NCBI GenBank assembly: GCA_024711155.1
Contig: JANJTK010000087.1
Coordinates: 1-60,909, forward strand
DNA length: 60,909 bases
From: Burkholderiaceae bacterium
Lineage (GTDB): Bacteria > Pseudomonadota > Gammaproteobacteria > Burkholderiales > Burkholderiaceae_E
Direction: 5' to 3'
This document shows, piece after piece, positions 1-7,658 of this stretch. The notes below the pieces were generated by a model. That model was not told the DNA's origin and ran no database searches. It worked only from the letters and a program-made list of their open reading frames with translations. The translations under genes were made by a program, and so were the position numbers. Position 1 is the first letter of the stretch; every line of letters begins with the position of its first letter.

Positions 1-202
1 CGATGCCGTTGAACATCACCTGGCCGGACGACATCGGCAGCACGCCGCTGATCAGGTTGAAGAGCGTCGTCTTCCCCGCGCCGTTCGGCCCGATGACGCT
101 GCAGATCTCTCCCGGCATGACCTTCAGGCTGACGTCATCGACCGCGACCAGGCCGCCGAACGAGATCGACACGTGACGGACATCCAGCATCGGCTGGATC
201 AC
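1..202 (-). CDS. ABC transporter ATP-binding protein, LivG-like (5' part only, cut by window edge)
   Basis: This is the N-terminal part of a cytoplasmic ABC ATPase; the remainder lies beyond the left edge. The visible reading frame contains SFGGLVAVDDVSL, typical of LivG/BraF-type ATPases, followed by Walker A GPNGAGKTTL. The start chosen is the GTG at 202, whose GTGA overlaps the stop of the preceding livF-like gene; an in-frame ATG at 190 is the alternative. It follows a complete LivK-H-MG-F set that already contains two ATPase domains, so it is a third ATPase. It may begin a second Liv-type transporter or serve as an alternative partner. Family assignment is firm, substrate unknown. Confidence 0.85.
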   Translation of the reverse strand, partial: MIQPMLDVRHVSISFGGLVAVDDVSLKVMPGEICSVIGPNGAGKTTLFNLISGVLPMSSGQVMFNGI

Positions 203-975
203 GACAGCCACCTCTTCCGACGCCTGTAGTGCTTGACGTCGCGCATGCTGATGCGCCCGCTCTGGCTGTTGAGCCCAAGGTAGAACTCGCGCACGTCGGC
301 ATTGCGGGAGAGCGCCTGCGGCGTGCCGTCGAGCACCACCCGGCCGTTTTCCATGATGTAGGCGTAGTCGGCGATCGCGAGGGCCCGCGTCGCGTTCTGC
401 TCGACCAGCAGGATCGTCGTTCCGGTTTCCTCACGAAGGCGTCGAATCGCCGCGAAGATCTCGCTGACGACCTTTGGCGCCAGACCGAGCGACGGTTCGT
501 CCAGAGCGAGCAACCGCGGCCGGCTCATCAGCGCTCGACCGATCGCGGCCATCTGCTGCTCGCCGCCGGAGAGGTAGCCGGCGACTTGCTCGCGCCGGTC
601 GTGCAGCTTTGGAAACAGCCCGAACACGAACTCCCGACGCTCTGCCAACGCGGCACGCGTCTGAAGGTGCGCGCCGACGATCAGGTTCTCCTCGACCGTC
701 ATGTCGCCGAACAGCTGTCGCCGCTCGGGCACCAGGGCCAGCCCGCGCGAAACGACCGCCTCCGGCTGCAAGCCGGTGATCCCGGCACCATCGAGCGCGA
801 TCGCGCCGCTCCATGGCCGCACCGCGCCGATCAGCGTATTGAGCAGAGTGCTCTTGCCGGCGCCGTTGGCGCCGACCAGCGCGACCACCTCGCCCCGCGC
901 GACCGTGAGCGAGACCGCGCGCAGCACCTCGATGCGACCGTAGCCGGTGCTCAGATTGTCGACCGTGAGCGCCAC
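199..975 (-). CDS. livF: Branched-chain amino acid-type ABC transporter ATP-binding protein LivF
   Basis: This is the second ATPase of a Liv/HAA-type importer and energises uptake at the inner membrane. At about 258 residues it has the normal LivF length. It shows Walker A GANGAGKSTL, the signature YLSGGEQQM, Walker B LLALDEPSLGLAP, and the LivF-typical LVPERRQLFGDMTVEENL. The GTG at 975 is chosen as start; a TTG at 981 that overlaps the upstream stop as TTGA is equally possible. It sits directly downstream of the LivM-LivG fusion gene. The C-terminus carries an unusually basic tail (HYRRRKRW). Substrate cannot be read from the sequence; relatives carry branched-chain amino acids, amides, urea or aromatic acids. 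Confidence 0.92.
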   Translation of the reverse strand: MALTVDNLSTGYGRIEVLRAVSLTVARGEVVALVGANGAGKSTLLNTLIGAVRPWSGAIALDGAGITGLQPEAVVSRGLALVPERRQLFGDMTVEENLIVGAHLQTRAALAERREFVFGLFPKLHDRREQVAGYLSGGEQQMAAIGRALMSRPRLLALDEPSLGLAPKVVSEIFAAIRRLREETGTTILLVEQNATRALAIADYAYIMENGRVVLDGTPQALSRNADVREFYLGLNSQSGRISMRDVKHYRRRKRWLS

Positions 976-977
976 GC

Positions 978-2792
978 TCAATGCGGCCTCCCGAGGTACG
1001 CCTCCACGACGCCCGGATCGCGGCGCACCTCCTGCGGCGCCCCCTCCGCGATCTTCTCGCCGTGGTTCATCACCACGATATGATCGGCGAGACCCATCAC
1101 CAGCCGCATGTCGTGCTCGACGATCAGCACCGATATCCCCTGATCGCGGATTTCGAGGATCAGCTCGGCCATGTTCTCGGTCTCTGAGTCGTTCAACCCG
1201 GAGGTGGGTTCGTCGAGCAGCAGGAGCATTGGCGAACTCGCCAGCGCGCGCGCCACCTCGAGCTTGCGCTGATGACCGAACGAGAGCGTGCCCGAAGCCT
1301 GGTGCGCGGCGTCCTGCAATCCGACGAAGTCGAGCCAGTGATGCGCCACCTCGCGCATCCTGCGCTCCTGCTCGACCACGACCGGCAGGCGCAGCGCGGC
1401 CGCGGCAAGGCCGGGGCGCACGCGCGCGTGGCAGCCGGTCATCACGTTCTCGACAACCGACATGTTGTCGAACACCTGCAGCGCCTGGAACGTGCGCCCG
1501 GCCCCGAGCCGCGCGATTTCGTGAGGCAGCATTCTCTCGATCTTCCTGCCGGCCAGGCGGATGCTGCCGTGGTCCACTGGCAGGTAGCCGGAAACCAGGT
1601 TGAAGAGCGTCGTCTTGCCGGCGCCATTCGGACCGATCAGGGCGGTGATGCTGCCAGCGGGCACGACGAAGCTCACTTCCGAGACCGCGCGCAGGCTGCC
1701 GAAGTTCTTGCTGACGCGCTCGATCTCGAGCAACGGCGTGCCTGGCGCCGGCAACTCCGTCGCCACGCGAGGGAGTGGCAGTTCGCCGGCCGCTGCGGCG
1801 CGCCAGGACGACCTCGGGTACCGCACGACCCTCGCATGAAGAACCTCGATCGCGCCGGCGAGGCCACGCCGGAACAGGATGAGCACGGTGACCGTGAGGG
1901 CGCCCATGAACACCACCTCCCAGAGCGGCAGTTCGACGGCGCGCAGCGACTCGCGCATCGTCACCATCACTGCTGCGCCCAACACCCCACCCCAGATCGA
2001 CGCGATGCCACCGACGATCACCGCGGTAATCAACATCAGACTGAAGACGAAGCCGAAGACGTGCGGTTCCATGATCCTGAGGTAGTGCGCCATCAGGCTC
2101 CCGGTGACACTGGCCAACGCCGCGCTCAGAACGAACATCTGGACCTTGTGGACGGTCGTGTCGATGCCCACCGCGCCGGCGCCAGGCTCGCTGCTCGCGA
2201 TCGCGTGCAGCGCCCGCCCGATGCCCGAGCGCTCGATGTTGAAACCGATCAGGATCGACAAGCCGACGAGCGCCCAGACGACGAAATAGAACGAGCGGTC
2301 GCTCGCGAAACTGTGTCCGAATGCGCCGAATACCGGAACTCCCGGCAACCCTTCGGCGCCACCGGTGAGTGCGACGCTCTCGAGCGCGACGAAGACGAGG
2401 ACCAGCTGAAAGGCGAGCGAAGCCATCGCCAACACGAAGCCACGCAGCTTGAGGATCGGCTTGCCGAGCACGTATGCAGCCACCATTGCCAGCACCATCG
2501 CCACCAGCATGGCGGCGAGCGGATCCCATCCGTGCCGCACGCACAGGATGGCGCTCCCGTAGCCGCCGACCATGCAGAACGCCGCGTGGCCGATGGCGAG
2601 CTGGTGCGCATAGCCGATCAGCAGCACGAAGCCGACGGCGCCGATCGCCATGATCCCCACCGTCGTCGCCGCTCCGATCTCGAAGCGCCCTGAGAAGAAC
2701 AGCGGATACGCGAGCACCGCGAGCCCGAGCGCGAGCGCAGCCTGCAAGGCGGGGCGTTCGGCAAGTACTGTGCGCGGCGTCGCCCGCATCAT
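978..2792 (-). CDS. Fused permease/ATPase of Liv-type ABC transporter (LivM-LivG)
   Basis: A single 604-residue protein joins an integral membrane permease to an ATPase. Residues from about 15 to 320 form hydrophobic LivM helices and include the conserved GYAHQLAIGHAAF. After a linker near residue 340, a LivG domain begins at about 350, with Walker A GPNGAGKTTL near 388, the unusual signature LSFGHQRKL near 500, and Walker B LLLLDEPTSGLN near 527. The start ATG shares one base with the livH stop (TGATG). The gene lies between livH and livF, so the importer is complete. Such fusions are known but much less common than separate livM and livG. The continuous frame shows that this is not an assembly artefact of two genes. 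Confidence 0.93.
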   Translation of the reverse strand: MMRATPRTVLAERPALQAALALGLAVLAYPLFFSGRFEIGAATTVGIMAIGAVGFVLLIGYAHQLAIGHAAFCMVGGYGSAILCVRHGWDPLAAMLVAMVLAMVAAYVLGKPILKLRGFVLAMASLAFQLVLVFVALESVALTGGAEGLPGVPVFGAFGHSFASDRSFYFVVWALVGLSILIGFNIERSGIGRALHAIASSEPGAGAVGIDTTVHKVQMFVLSAALASVTGSLMAHYLRIMEPHVFGFVFSLMLITAVIVGGIASIWGGVLGAAVMVTMRESLRAVELPLWEVVFMGALTVTVLILFRRGLAGAIEVLHARVVRYPRSSWRAAAAGELPLPRVATELPAPGTPLLEIERVSKNFGSLRAVSEVSFVVPAGSITALIGPNGAGKTTLFNLVSGYLPVDHGSIRLAGRKIERMLPHEIARLGAGRTFQALQVFDNMSVVENVMTGCHARVRPGLAAAALRLPVVVEQERRMREVAHHWLDFVGLQDAAHQASGTLSFGHQRKLEVARALASSPMLLLLDEPTSGLNDSETENMAELILEIRDQGISVLIVEHDMRLVMGLADHIVVMNHGEKIAEGAPQEVRRDPGVVEAYLGRPH

Positions 2793-3691
2793 CAGATCCG
2801 GGCGAGCGCCGCGCGACCGAAGGCGAGCGCGCCGCCGCGCACCAGGAGGTACACGAGAAGGAGTCCGTACACGATCATGTCCTTGGCGCCCGAGGAGACG
2901 TAGCCCGCGGCGAGCAGTTCGATCACGCCGATCGCCAGCCCGCCTGTCACGGCGGCGCCGGGTCGGCTGAAGCCGCCGAGCACTGCACCGATGAACCCCT
3001 TGAGGCCGTAGTCAAGACCCGCGTTCCACTGCCCGAGCGCAATCGGCGCGATCACCGCTCCGCCCAGCGCACCGAGCGCGCCGCTCACGGCGAAGACGAT
3101 CACCGTGGTTCGCCCGAGGTTGATGCCCATGAGCCGGGCGCCGTACGGATTGATCGAGCAGGCGCGGACCGCCCGTCCCGAACGCGTGCACTTGAGGAAC
3201 CAGAACGTCGCTGCGAACAGCAATGCGGTCAGGCCCCAGACCCACAGGCTCTGGACCGGGAGAACCGCGCCCAGCAGTTCGAAAGTGCCCGTGGTGCCGC
3301 CGAACTGCGGCATCCCGATTGGATCCTTGTCCCAGATGATCAACGCCAGACCGCGCAGCAGCACTGACACGCCCAGCGTGATCGTGATCAGAATGAAATG
3401 CGGCGCCGTCCGGACCGGACTGAGGGTGAGGCGCTCCTGCGCGGCGCCGAGCGCCCCGCCGGTCACCACTGCGACGCCAAGGGCGAGCGTCGTCGGAACG
3501 CCCGCCGCAACCAGGCTCGCGGCGATCAGGCTGCCGAACACGACGAACTCGCCCTGCGCGAAATTGACCACCCCCGAGACGTTCGCGCACAGCACGAAAC
3601 CGAGCGCGACCAGCGCGTAGATGCATCCGGTGGTCAGACCGGAGAGCAGGAACTGGGACAGGACCGACCAGTCATTCATGATTGCAGACAC
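2792..3691 (-). CDS. livH: Branched-chain amino acid-type ABC transporter permease LivH
   Basis: This is the first permease of the Liv-type importer: 299 residues, almost entirely hydrophobic, with about eight predicted membrane segments. The N-terminal segment LSGLTTGCIYALVALG and the following NVSGVVNFAQGEFVVFG are hallmark LivH motifs. It lies 46 bases downstream of the binding-protein gene and overlaps the next gene by one base, so it belongs to the same operon. It should pair with the membrane half of the LivM-LivG fusion. Family assignment is secure; substrate is not indicated. Confidence 0.94.
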   Translation of the reverse strand: MSAIMNDWSVLSQFLLSGLTTGCIYALVALGFVLCANVSGVVNFAQGEFVVFGSLIAASLVAAGVPTTLALGVAVVTGGALGAAQERLTLSPVRTAPHFILITITLGVSVLLRGLALIIWDKDPIGMPQFGGTTGTFELLGAVLPVQSLWVWGLTALLFAATFWFLKCTRSGRAVRACSINPYGARLMGINLGRTTVIVFAVSGALGALGGAVIAPIALGQWNAGLDYGLKGFIGAVLGGFSRPGAAVTGGLAIGVIELLAAGYVSSGAKDMIVYGLLLVYLLVRGGALAFGRAALARI

Positions 3692-3737
3692 CGCGTGCCC
3701 GGAGAGCCCGGCGGCCTGCTGGAGCGGAGTCGCAGGC

Positions 3738-4916
3738 TCAGGGGGCGGTCGGCAGCTTGTCCGCCTTCACGAGCTTGCCGCCGCGCATGACGGCAACACG
3801 CAGGCCGCGCGCGTCCTGCCCGATGTGGTTGCCCGGCGTGAAGTTGAACGGGCCGTTGATGCCGTCGACTTCCCTGGCCCGGTCGAGGGCGGCGCGGATG
3901 CCTTCACGCGAACCATCCGAGTTCACTACCGCCCACTCGGTAATGATGCCGTGGTCCCACCCGAAGGTGTCGAAGACCATCGCCGGACGCCCAAGCCACT
4001 TCTCGAGCAGTTCGAACTGCTTGCCGGCTTCACCACCGATCGCCGCGCCGAGGTTGCCCTGGTTGGTGGGCGTGAGCAGCCCCTCCGCGAGCGCCGGATC
4101 GCCGATCGCCTTAAGGAACGCCTGGTTCAGACCGGCCTGATTGAGCGCGAGCGGCGCCTTCAGTCCAAGCTCCCGGTACTGCTTGAAGATCAGCACCGCG
4201 GGTGCGGCGCTCGCGCCGCTGTAGACCAGATCGGGGCGGGCGGCGCGTACGCGCACCAGTTGCGCCGTGAAGTTGGTGTCAGCGTTTGCAAACGTTTCCT
4301 GCGCGACCACCTTGATGCCGCGCTTGGGCGCGAGTTCCTTGATCCAGGCGAGTTCAGCCTGTCCGAAGGTATCGGTAGCGTGCAGGCTGGCGATCGTCCT
4401 GGCCCCATGCTGGGCGGCGAAGTCGAGCAGCGCAGTCATGAAAGCGATCGCTCCCGGCGCCACCTTGAACAGGTACGGATCGGCCGGCACACCGATCGCG
4501 TCCGCGGCACCGCCGGAGACGATCGGCACCTTCGACTCGGCGGCGAGCGGCTTGATCGCCATCACCGAGTTGCTGGACATCCCGAACCAGATCGCCTGGA
4601 TGTCCTTGTCGCCGGTGTGCCGCCGGAAGGCGTTCACCGCGGCAATCGTGTTGGTTTCATCGTCGAGCATCGCCAGGTCGACCTTCTTGCCGGCCGCACC
4701 GCCGCGGGAGTTCCAGTACCTGACGTAGGCGGCGAAGCCGTCGCAGTACGGCTTGCCGAAGCCCGCCGCCGGCCCGGTGAGCGAACACACCGCGCCGATC
4801 TTGAAGACCGGTGCGCCCTGCGCCTGTGCCGTCGGCACCGCGGTAGCCGACAGCACGATGGCGGCACCCAGCGCCGCGGTCGCACGTATGACGCCGCCCA
4901 TCGCCATTCTCGTCAT
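3738..4916 (-). CDS. Periplasmic substrate-binding protein of Liv-type ABC transporter (LivK-like)
   Basis: This 392-residue periplasmic binding protein captures the substrate for the adjacent LivH/LivMG/LivF importer. A Sec signal peptide is visible: basic start MTRMAMGG, a hydrophobic core near residues 9-27, and a likely cleavage after AQA near 33. The mature start contains FKIGAVCSLTGPAAGFGKP, a typical Peripla_BP_6 opening. The start at 4916 is supported by a strong Shine-Dalgarno stretch 5 bases upstream. It is the promoter-proximal gene of the operon, as usual. Binding proteins of this fold take amino acids, amides, urea or aromatic carboxylates; the neighbouring acyl-CoA-linked electron transfer genes make an organic acid plausible, but that is inference. 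Confidence 0.92.
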   Translation of the reverse strand: MTRMAMGGVIRATAALGAAIVLSATAVPTAQAQGAPVFKIGAVCSLTGPAAGFGKPYCDGFAAYVRYWNSRGGAAGKKVDLAMLDDETNTIAAVNAFRRHTGDKDIQAIWFGMSSNSVMAIKPLAAESKVPIVSGGAADAIGVPADPYLFKVAPGAIAFMTALLDFAAQHGARTIASLHATDTFGQAELAWIKELAPKRGIKVVAQETFANADTNFTAQLVRVRAARPDLVYSGASAAPAVLIFKQYRELGLKAPLALNQAGLNQAFLKAIGDPALAEGLLTPTNQGNLGAAIGGEAGKQFELLEKWLGRPAMVFDTFGWDHGIITEWAVVNSDGSREGIRAALDRAREVDGINGPFNFTPGNHIGQDARGLRVAVMRGGKLVKADKLPTAP

Positions 4917-4921
4917 GATGT

Positions 4922-4930
4922 CCCCCTCCC
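4922..4930 (-). promoter_or_regulatory. Strong ribosome binding site of the livK-like gene
   Basis: On the minus strand this reads GGGAGGGGG, placed 5 bases before the ATG at 4916. It supports that start over the in-frame ATG four codons later. Confidence 0.7.
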
Positions 4931-5626
4931 GATGCAGTCACACGACCCCTGGCAGGCCGTCGAGCGTCGTCTACAAAAAAAATCCTGCAAGGCAAGAAAA
5001 CCAACCGTGCACCTGTTGCGCGCCGGTGCATCCCGATTCGACGACTGCCGAAGAACGCGCTCACCCTTCGTCGAAGCGTGCCGGGGAAACCGCCGCGCCT
5101 CCTGCCGCTCGAGACCTGGTGGCAGGCAGACTGGACCGGCTTGCAGCCCGCGGCCTCGCCACCGAAGAGAAAAACTTGCAAAATCTCGATAGGCGATATT
5201 ACGGTCGCCAGATGCCCGAATGTCAACCACGACGCGGCTGGGGATAACCACTACGTCGAGCGTGTGGCGGCGTGCGCCTGCCCGTTCAGCGATCGCATCG
5301 AACGGATCGACTGACTGCTCGCCAGCGAGCCCCCCGCTCGCCCGAACCCGCTCGCCCGACCCTTTTCGCGCGCCGGTGGCACGCCGGGCGCGGCTCGTGG
5401 GAGGCGGCGGGCGGATCGACGATCGAACGTCGCGTCGCGTCGCGTCGCGTCGCCGAAGGCAAAATTGGCGCATTTTGCGATATCCAGTCCACCAGCTGGT
5501 CTTTGGCATCGAAATTCTTACTATGCAACATTTTTGATTGACCGGACTCGTGAATTGAGACATCGTTGCCTGGCGAGAGGCCACGGCGCGCATTGCGGCG
5601 TACGCGACGAAAGGGGTCGGATCGGC
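4931..5626. other. Long divergent intergenic region between livK-like and etfB genes
   Basis: About 700 bases hold no convincing gene; the frames that stay open here have arginine-rich low-complexity translations without a recognisable family. The stretch contains AT-rich patches unusual for this DNA: an A8 run near 4975, a patch at 5171-5203, and another at 5461-5545. Two patches share the words GCGATAT (5193-5199 and 5477-5483) and GCAAAAT or its complement (5178-5184 and 5472-5478), possibly a regulator site. A pentamer repeat lies at 5428-5452. The region probably carries the promoters for both divergent operons; I could not place -35/-10 pairs confidently. Confidence 0.5.
5428..5452. repeat. 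Five tandem copies of CGTCG
   Basis: The 5-base unit CGTCG occurs five times in a row without mismatch, inside the livK-etfB intergenic region and 175 bases before etfB. A short simple repeat like this can vary in copy number by slippage; no function is shown. Confidence 0.75.
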
Positions 5627-6409
5627 ATGAACATCCTTTGCTGCCTGAAGCAGGTGCCTTCCTCGGCGCTTACGCCGCGGATCGGGGTCTCAGGGGTCGA
5701 CGTCGAGGAAGCGGGCTTGAGCTTCGAGGCAAACGAGCCCGACTTGTACGCGCTCGAGGAGGCGATTCACCAACGCTCGCTGCGACCGGAGCGCGGTCGG
5801 GTGACTGCGGTGACCGTGGGCCCGGCACGCGCCAGGGACGTGCTCCACCTCGCCTACGCAAAGGGCGCCGATCACGCGGTACACGTGCTCGACGAAGCGC
5901 GACGCGGAACAGCCGTCAGCGTGCGCGCGGTGGCCGAAGTGGCACGACGCCAGAACTTCGACCTGATCTTCACCGGCATTCAGGCCGACGACGATCTGCA
6001 GGGGTCCTTCGGGTTCGCGCTCGCCGAAGCGCTCGAGCTTCCGGTGATCAGCGCCGTGACCGAAGTCGAGGTGGACGCGTCGGGAAAGTTCGCGCGCGTG
6101 CTGCGCGAGCTTGGCAACGGATACAAGGCGCAGCTGGAGATCGACCTGCCGTGCGTCTTGACGATCCAGTACGGCATCCGGGCGCTGCGCTATACGCCGG
6201 TGATGGCGATCGTCAAGGCACGCTCGCGTTCCCTGGAGGTACTCGACGCGGAGACGCTCTCGCAGACAGCTGACGTCACGAGCGCTGGCGTGCGGGTGAT
6301 CTCGCTGTCGCTGCCGCAAACGAGCGGCCGTTGCGAGATGTTGGCGGGCCTGCCTGCGGAGGTGGCGCGCTCGCTGGTCGCCAGGTTTGCCCAACAGGGA
6401 GTGCTCTAG
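5627..6409 (+). CDS. etfB: Electron transfer flavoprotein subunit beta
   Basis: This is the beta subunit of the soluble ETF heterodimer, which takes electrons from flavin dehydrogenases (acyl-CoA or N-methyl dehydrogenases) and hands them to a quinone reductase. The 260-residue protein starts MNILCCLKQVP, the normal EtfB/FixA opening, and contains ANEPDLYALEEA and TGIQADDD. The ATG at 5627 has AAAGGGG about 11 bases upstream; a longer in-frame start at 5465 would add residues with no EtfB similarity. It lies two bases before etfA and one gene before a membrane Fe-S oxidoreductase, so the three probably form one electron-transfer chain. The dedicated dehydrogenase that feeds it is not in the window upstream. 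Confidence 0.93.
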   Translation: MNILCCLKQVPSSALTPRIGVSGVDVEEAGLSFEANEPDLYALEEAIHQRSLRPERGRVTAVTVGPARARDVLHLAYAKGADHAVHVLDEARRGTAVSVRAVAEVARRQNFDLIFTGIQADDDLQGSFGFALAEALELPVISAVTEVEVDASGKFARVLRELGNGYKAQLEIDLPCVLTIQYGIRALRYTPVMAIVKARSRSLEVLDAETLSQTADVTSAGVRVISLSLPQTSGRCEMLAGLPAEVARSLVARFAQQGVL

Positions 6410-6411
6410 CC

Positions 6412-7401
6412 ATGGCTGCGACCGACGTCCTGATCGTCTGCGAGGTCGGCGAAGGCCAGAGCGATTCGGTCAACGCCGTGCTGATGGCCAACGGGCGGGC
6501 GCTGGCGCGCCATCTCGGCGGACGCCTGGTGTGTCTGCTCGCGGGGTCCGAAATCAGCGGCTGGGCCGCCGAGCTTGGACGCTATGCGGACGAAGTCCAG
6601 GTGTGCGACTCGCCGCTATTCGCGCATTACGCGCCGCACGTGCTGCTCGAGTTGGTGCACGAGCGGCTGCGGGCGCTCCAGCCTGCGGCGCTGTTGATGG
6701 CGCACACCTTCCTCGGCATGGATCTCGCGCCCCGGCTGGCCGCGCGGCTGGGCGTCGGGTCGGCCAGCAACTGCCTCGAGGTGAAGCTCGAGAACGGCAC
6801 GGTGCGTTTCGTGCGGCCGATGTACCGCAACCGGATTCACGCCGAAGTCCTGCTCGAGGCCCGCCCGATGATCGTCACTCTGCAATCGGGGGCAACTGAA
6901 TGGCCGGCGCCAGTCGACGTGGCCGCCGCGCCGCTCGCGGTGCAAGCGCCGCAGGCGGTCGATCGACGCCTGCGCGCGATCGGCACGCTGCCACCACCCG
7001 CAAAGGGGGTCGACATCACCCGCGCCGCGGTGGTGGTCTGCGGTGGGCGCGGCATCGGCGAGCGCGAGAACTACGCTCTGGTGAGCGAACTGGCCGAGGC
7101 CCTGGGCGGGGTCGCGGCGTGCTCGCGGCCGCTCGTCGACATGGGCTGGTTCAGTTCCGACTTCCAGGTGGGGCTGTCGGGCAACACCGTCAAGCCCAGG
7201 TTGTACGTGGCCTGCGGCGTCTCTGGCGCGATCGAGCACTTGCACGGCATGAAGGAGTCGGGCTTCATCGTCGCCATCAACAAGGACCCCGAGGCACCGA
7301 TCTTCAAGGTCGCGCACTGCGGCGTCGCTGCCGATCTGCACCAGGTGTTGCCTCGGCTCACCGAGGCGGTGCGCTCGGCACGGGCTGCGGCGAACCGATG
7401 A
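6412..7401 (+). CDS. etfA: Electron transfer flavoprotein subunit alpha
   Basis: This is the FAD-carrying subunit of ETF, 329 residues. The C-terminal FAD domain is clear: VVVCGGRGIGERENY near residue 206, DMGWFSSDFQVGLSG near 244, and GVSGAIEHLHGMKESG followed by AINKDPEAPIFKVA near 275-300. The N-terminal half carries the looser ETF fold that contacts EtfB. It begins two bases after the etfB stop. The QVGLSG word stands where many EtfA proteins have QVGQTG, a change near the flavin that could tune its potential. Downstream comes the putative ETF:quinone oxidoreductase. Confidence 0.94.
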   Translation: MAATDVLIVCEVGEGQSDSVNAVLMANGRALARHLGGRLVCLLAGSEISGWAAELGRYADEVQVCDSPLFAHYAPHVLLELVHERLRALQPAALLMAHTFLGMDLAPRLAARLGVGSASNCLEVKLENGTVRFVRPMYRNRIHAEVLLEARPMIVTLQSGATEWPAPVDVAAAPLAVQAPQAVDRRLRAIGTLPPPAKGVDITRAAVVVCGGRGIGERENYALVSELAEALGGVAACSRPLVDMGWFSSDFQVGLSGNTVKPRLYVACGVSGAIEHLHGMKESGFIVAINKDPEAPIFKVAHCGVAADLHQVLPRLTEAVRSARAAANR

Positions 7402-7411
7402 GGTGCATTCC

Positions 7412-7522
7412 ATGAGCGAAGCGCAGCGATTCGACGGCGTCTTGAAGGACGCTGGCCACCGTGGGCTGGTCACCGTGGGGCTGACTGCTCCGGGATGCGG
7501 GCACAACCTGCGCGCTCTTTGA
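7412..7522 (+). CDS. Possible small ORF between etfA and the Fe-S oxidoreductase gene (uncertain)
   Basis: A 36-codon frame begins with ATG 10 bases after the etfA stop, encoding MSEAQRFDGVLKDAGHRG at its start and ending TAPGCGHNLRAL. No family is recognised. It lacks a strong ribosome binding site, but sits inside the etf operon in a 257-base gap that otherwise holds nothing I can identify. It could be a real small protein, a remnant of a deleted gene, or chance. Confidence 0.2.
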   Translation: MSEAQRFDGVLKDAGHRGLVTVGLTAPGCGHNLRAL

Positions 7523-7658
7523 TGCAAGGTGGCGCCGTTCCGGTGAGCGAGCTGACGCCTGGCGCCCGGTGGGCTTTTCAGGACCACGGCGCCGGTCTGC
7601 GCGTGGAATGCGTGCGCCCCGTCCGGGTGCGGATGCCCGCTGCGTCCCCTGCGCCGAC

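Noticed and set aside
4657-5593. Two minus-strand frames in the livK-etfB gap (189 and 226 codons)
   Set aside because: They partly overlap livK out of frame; Arg-rich, no signal, no family, and they cover AT-rich promoter-like patches.
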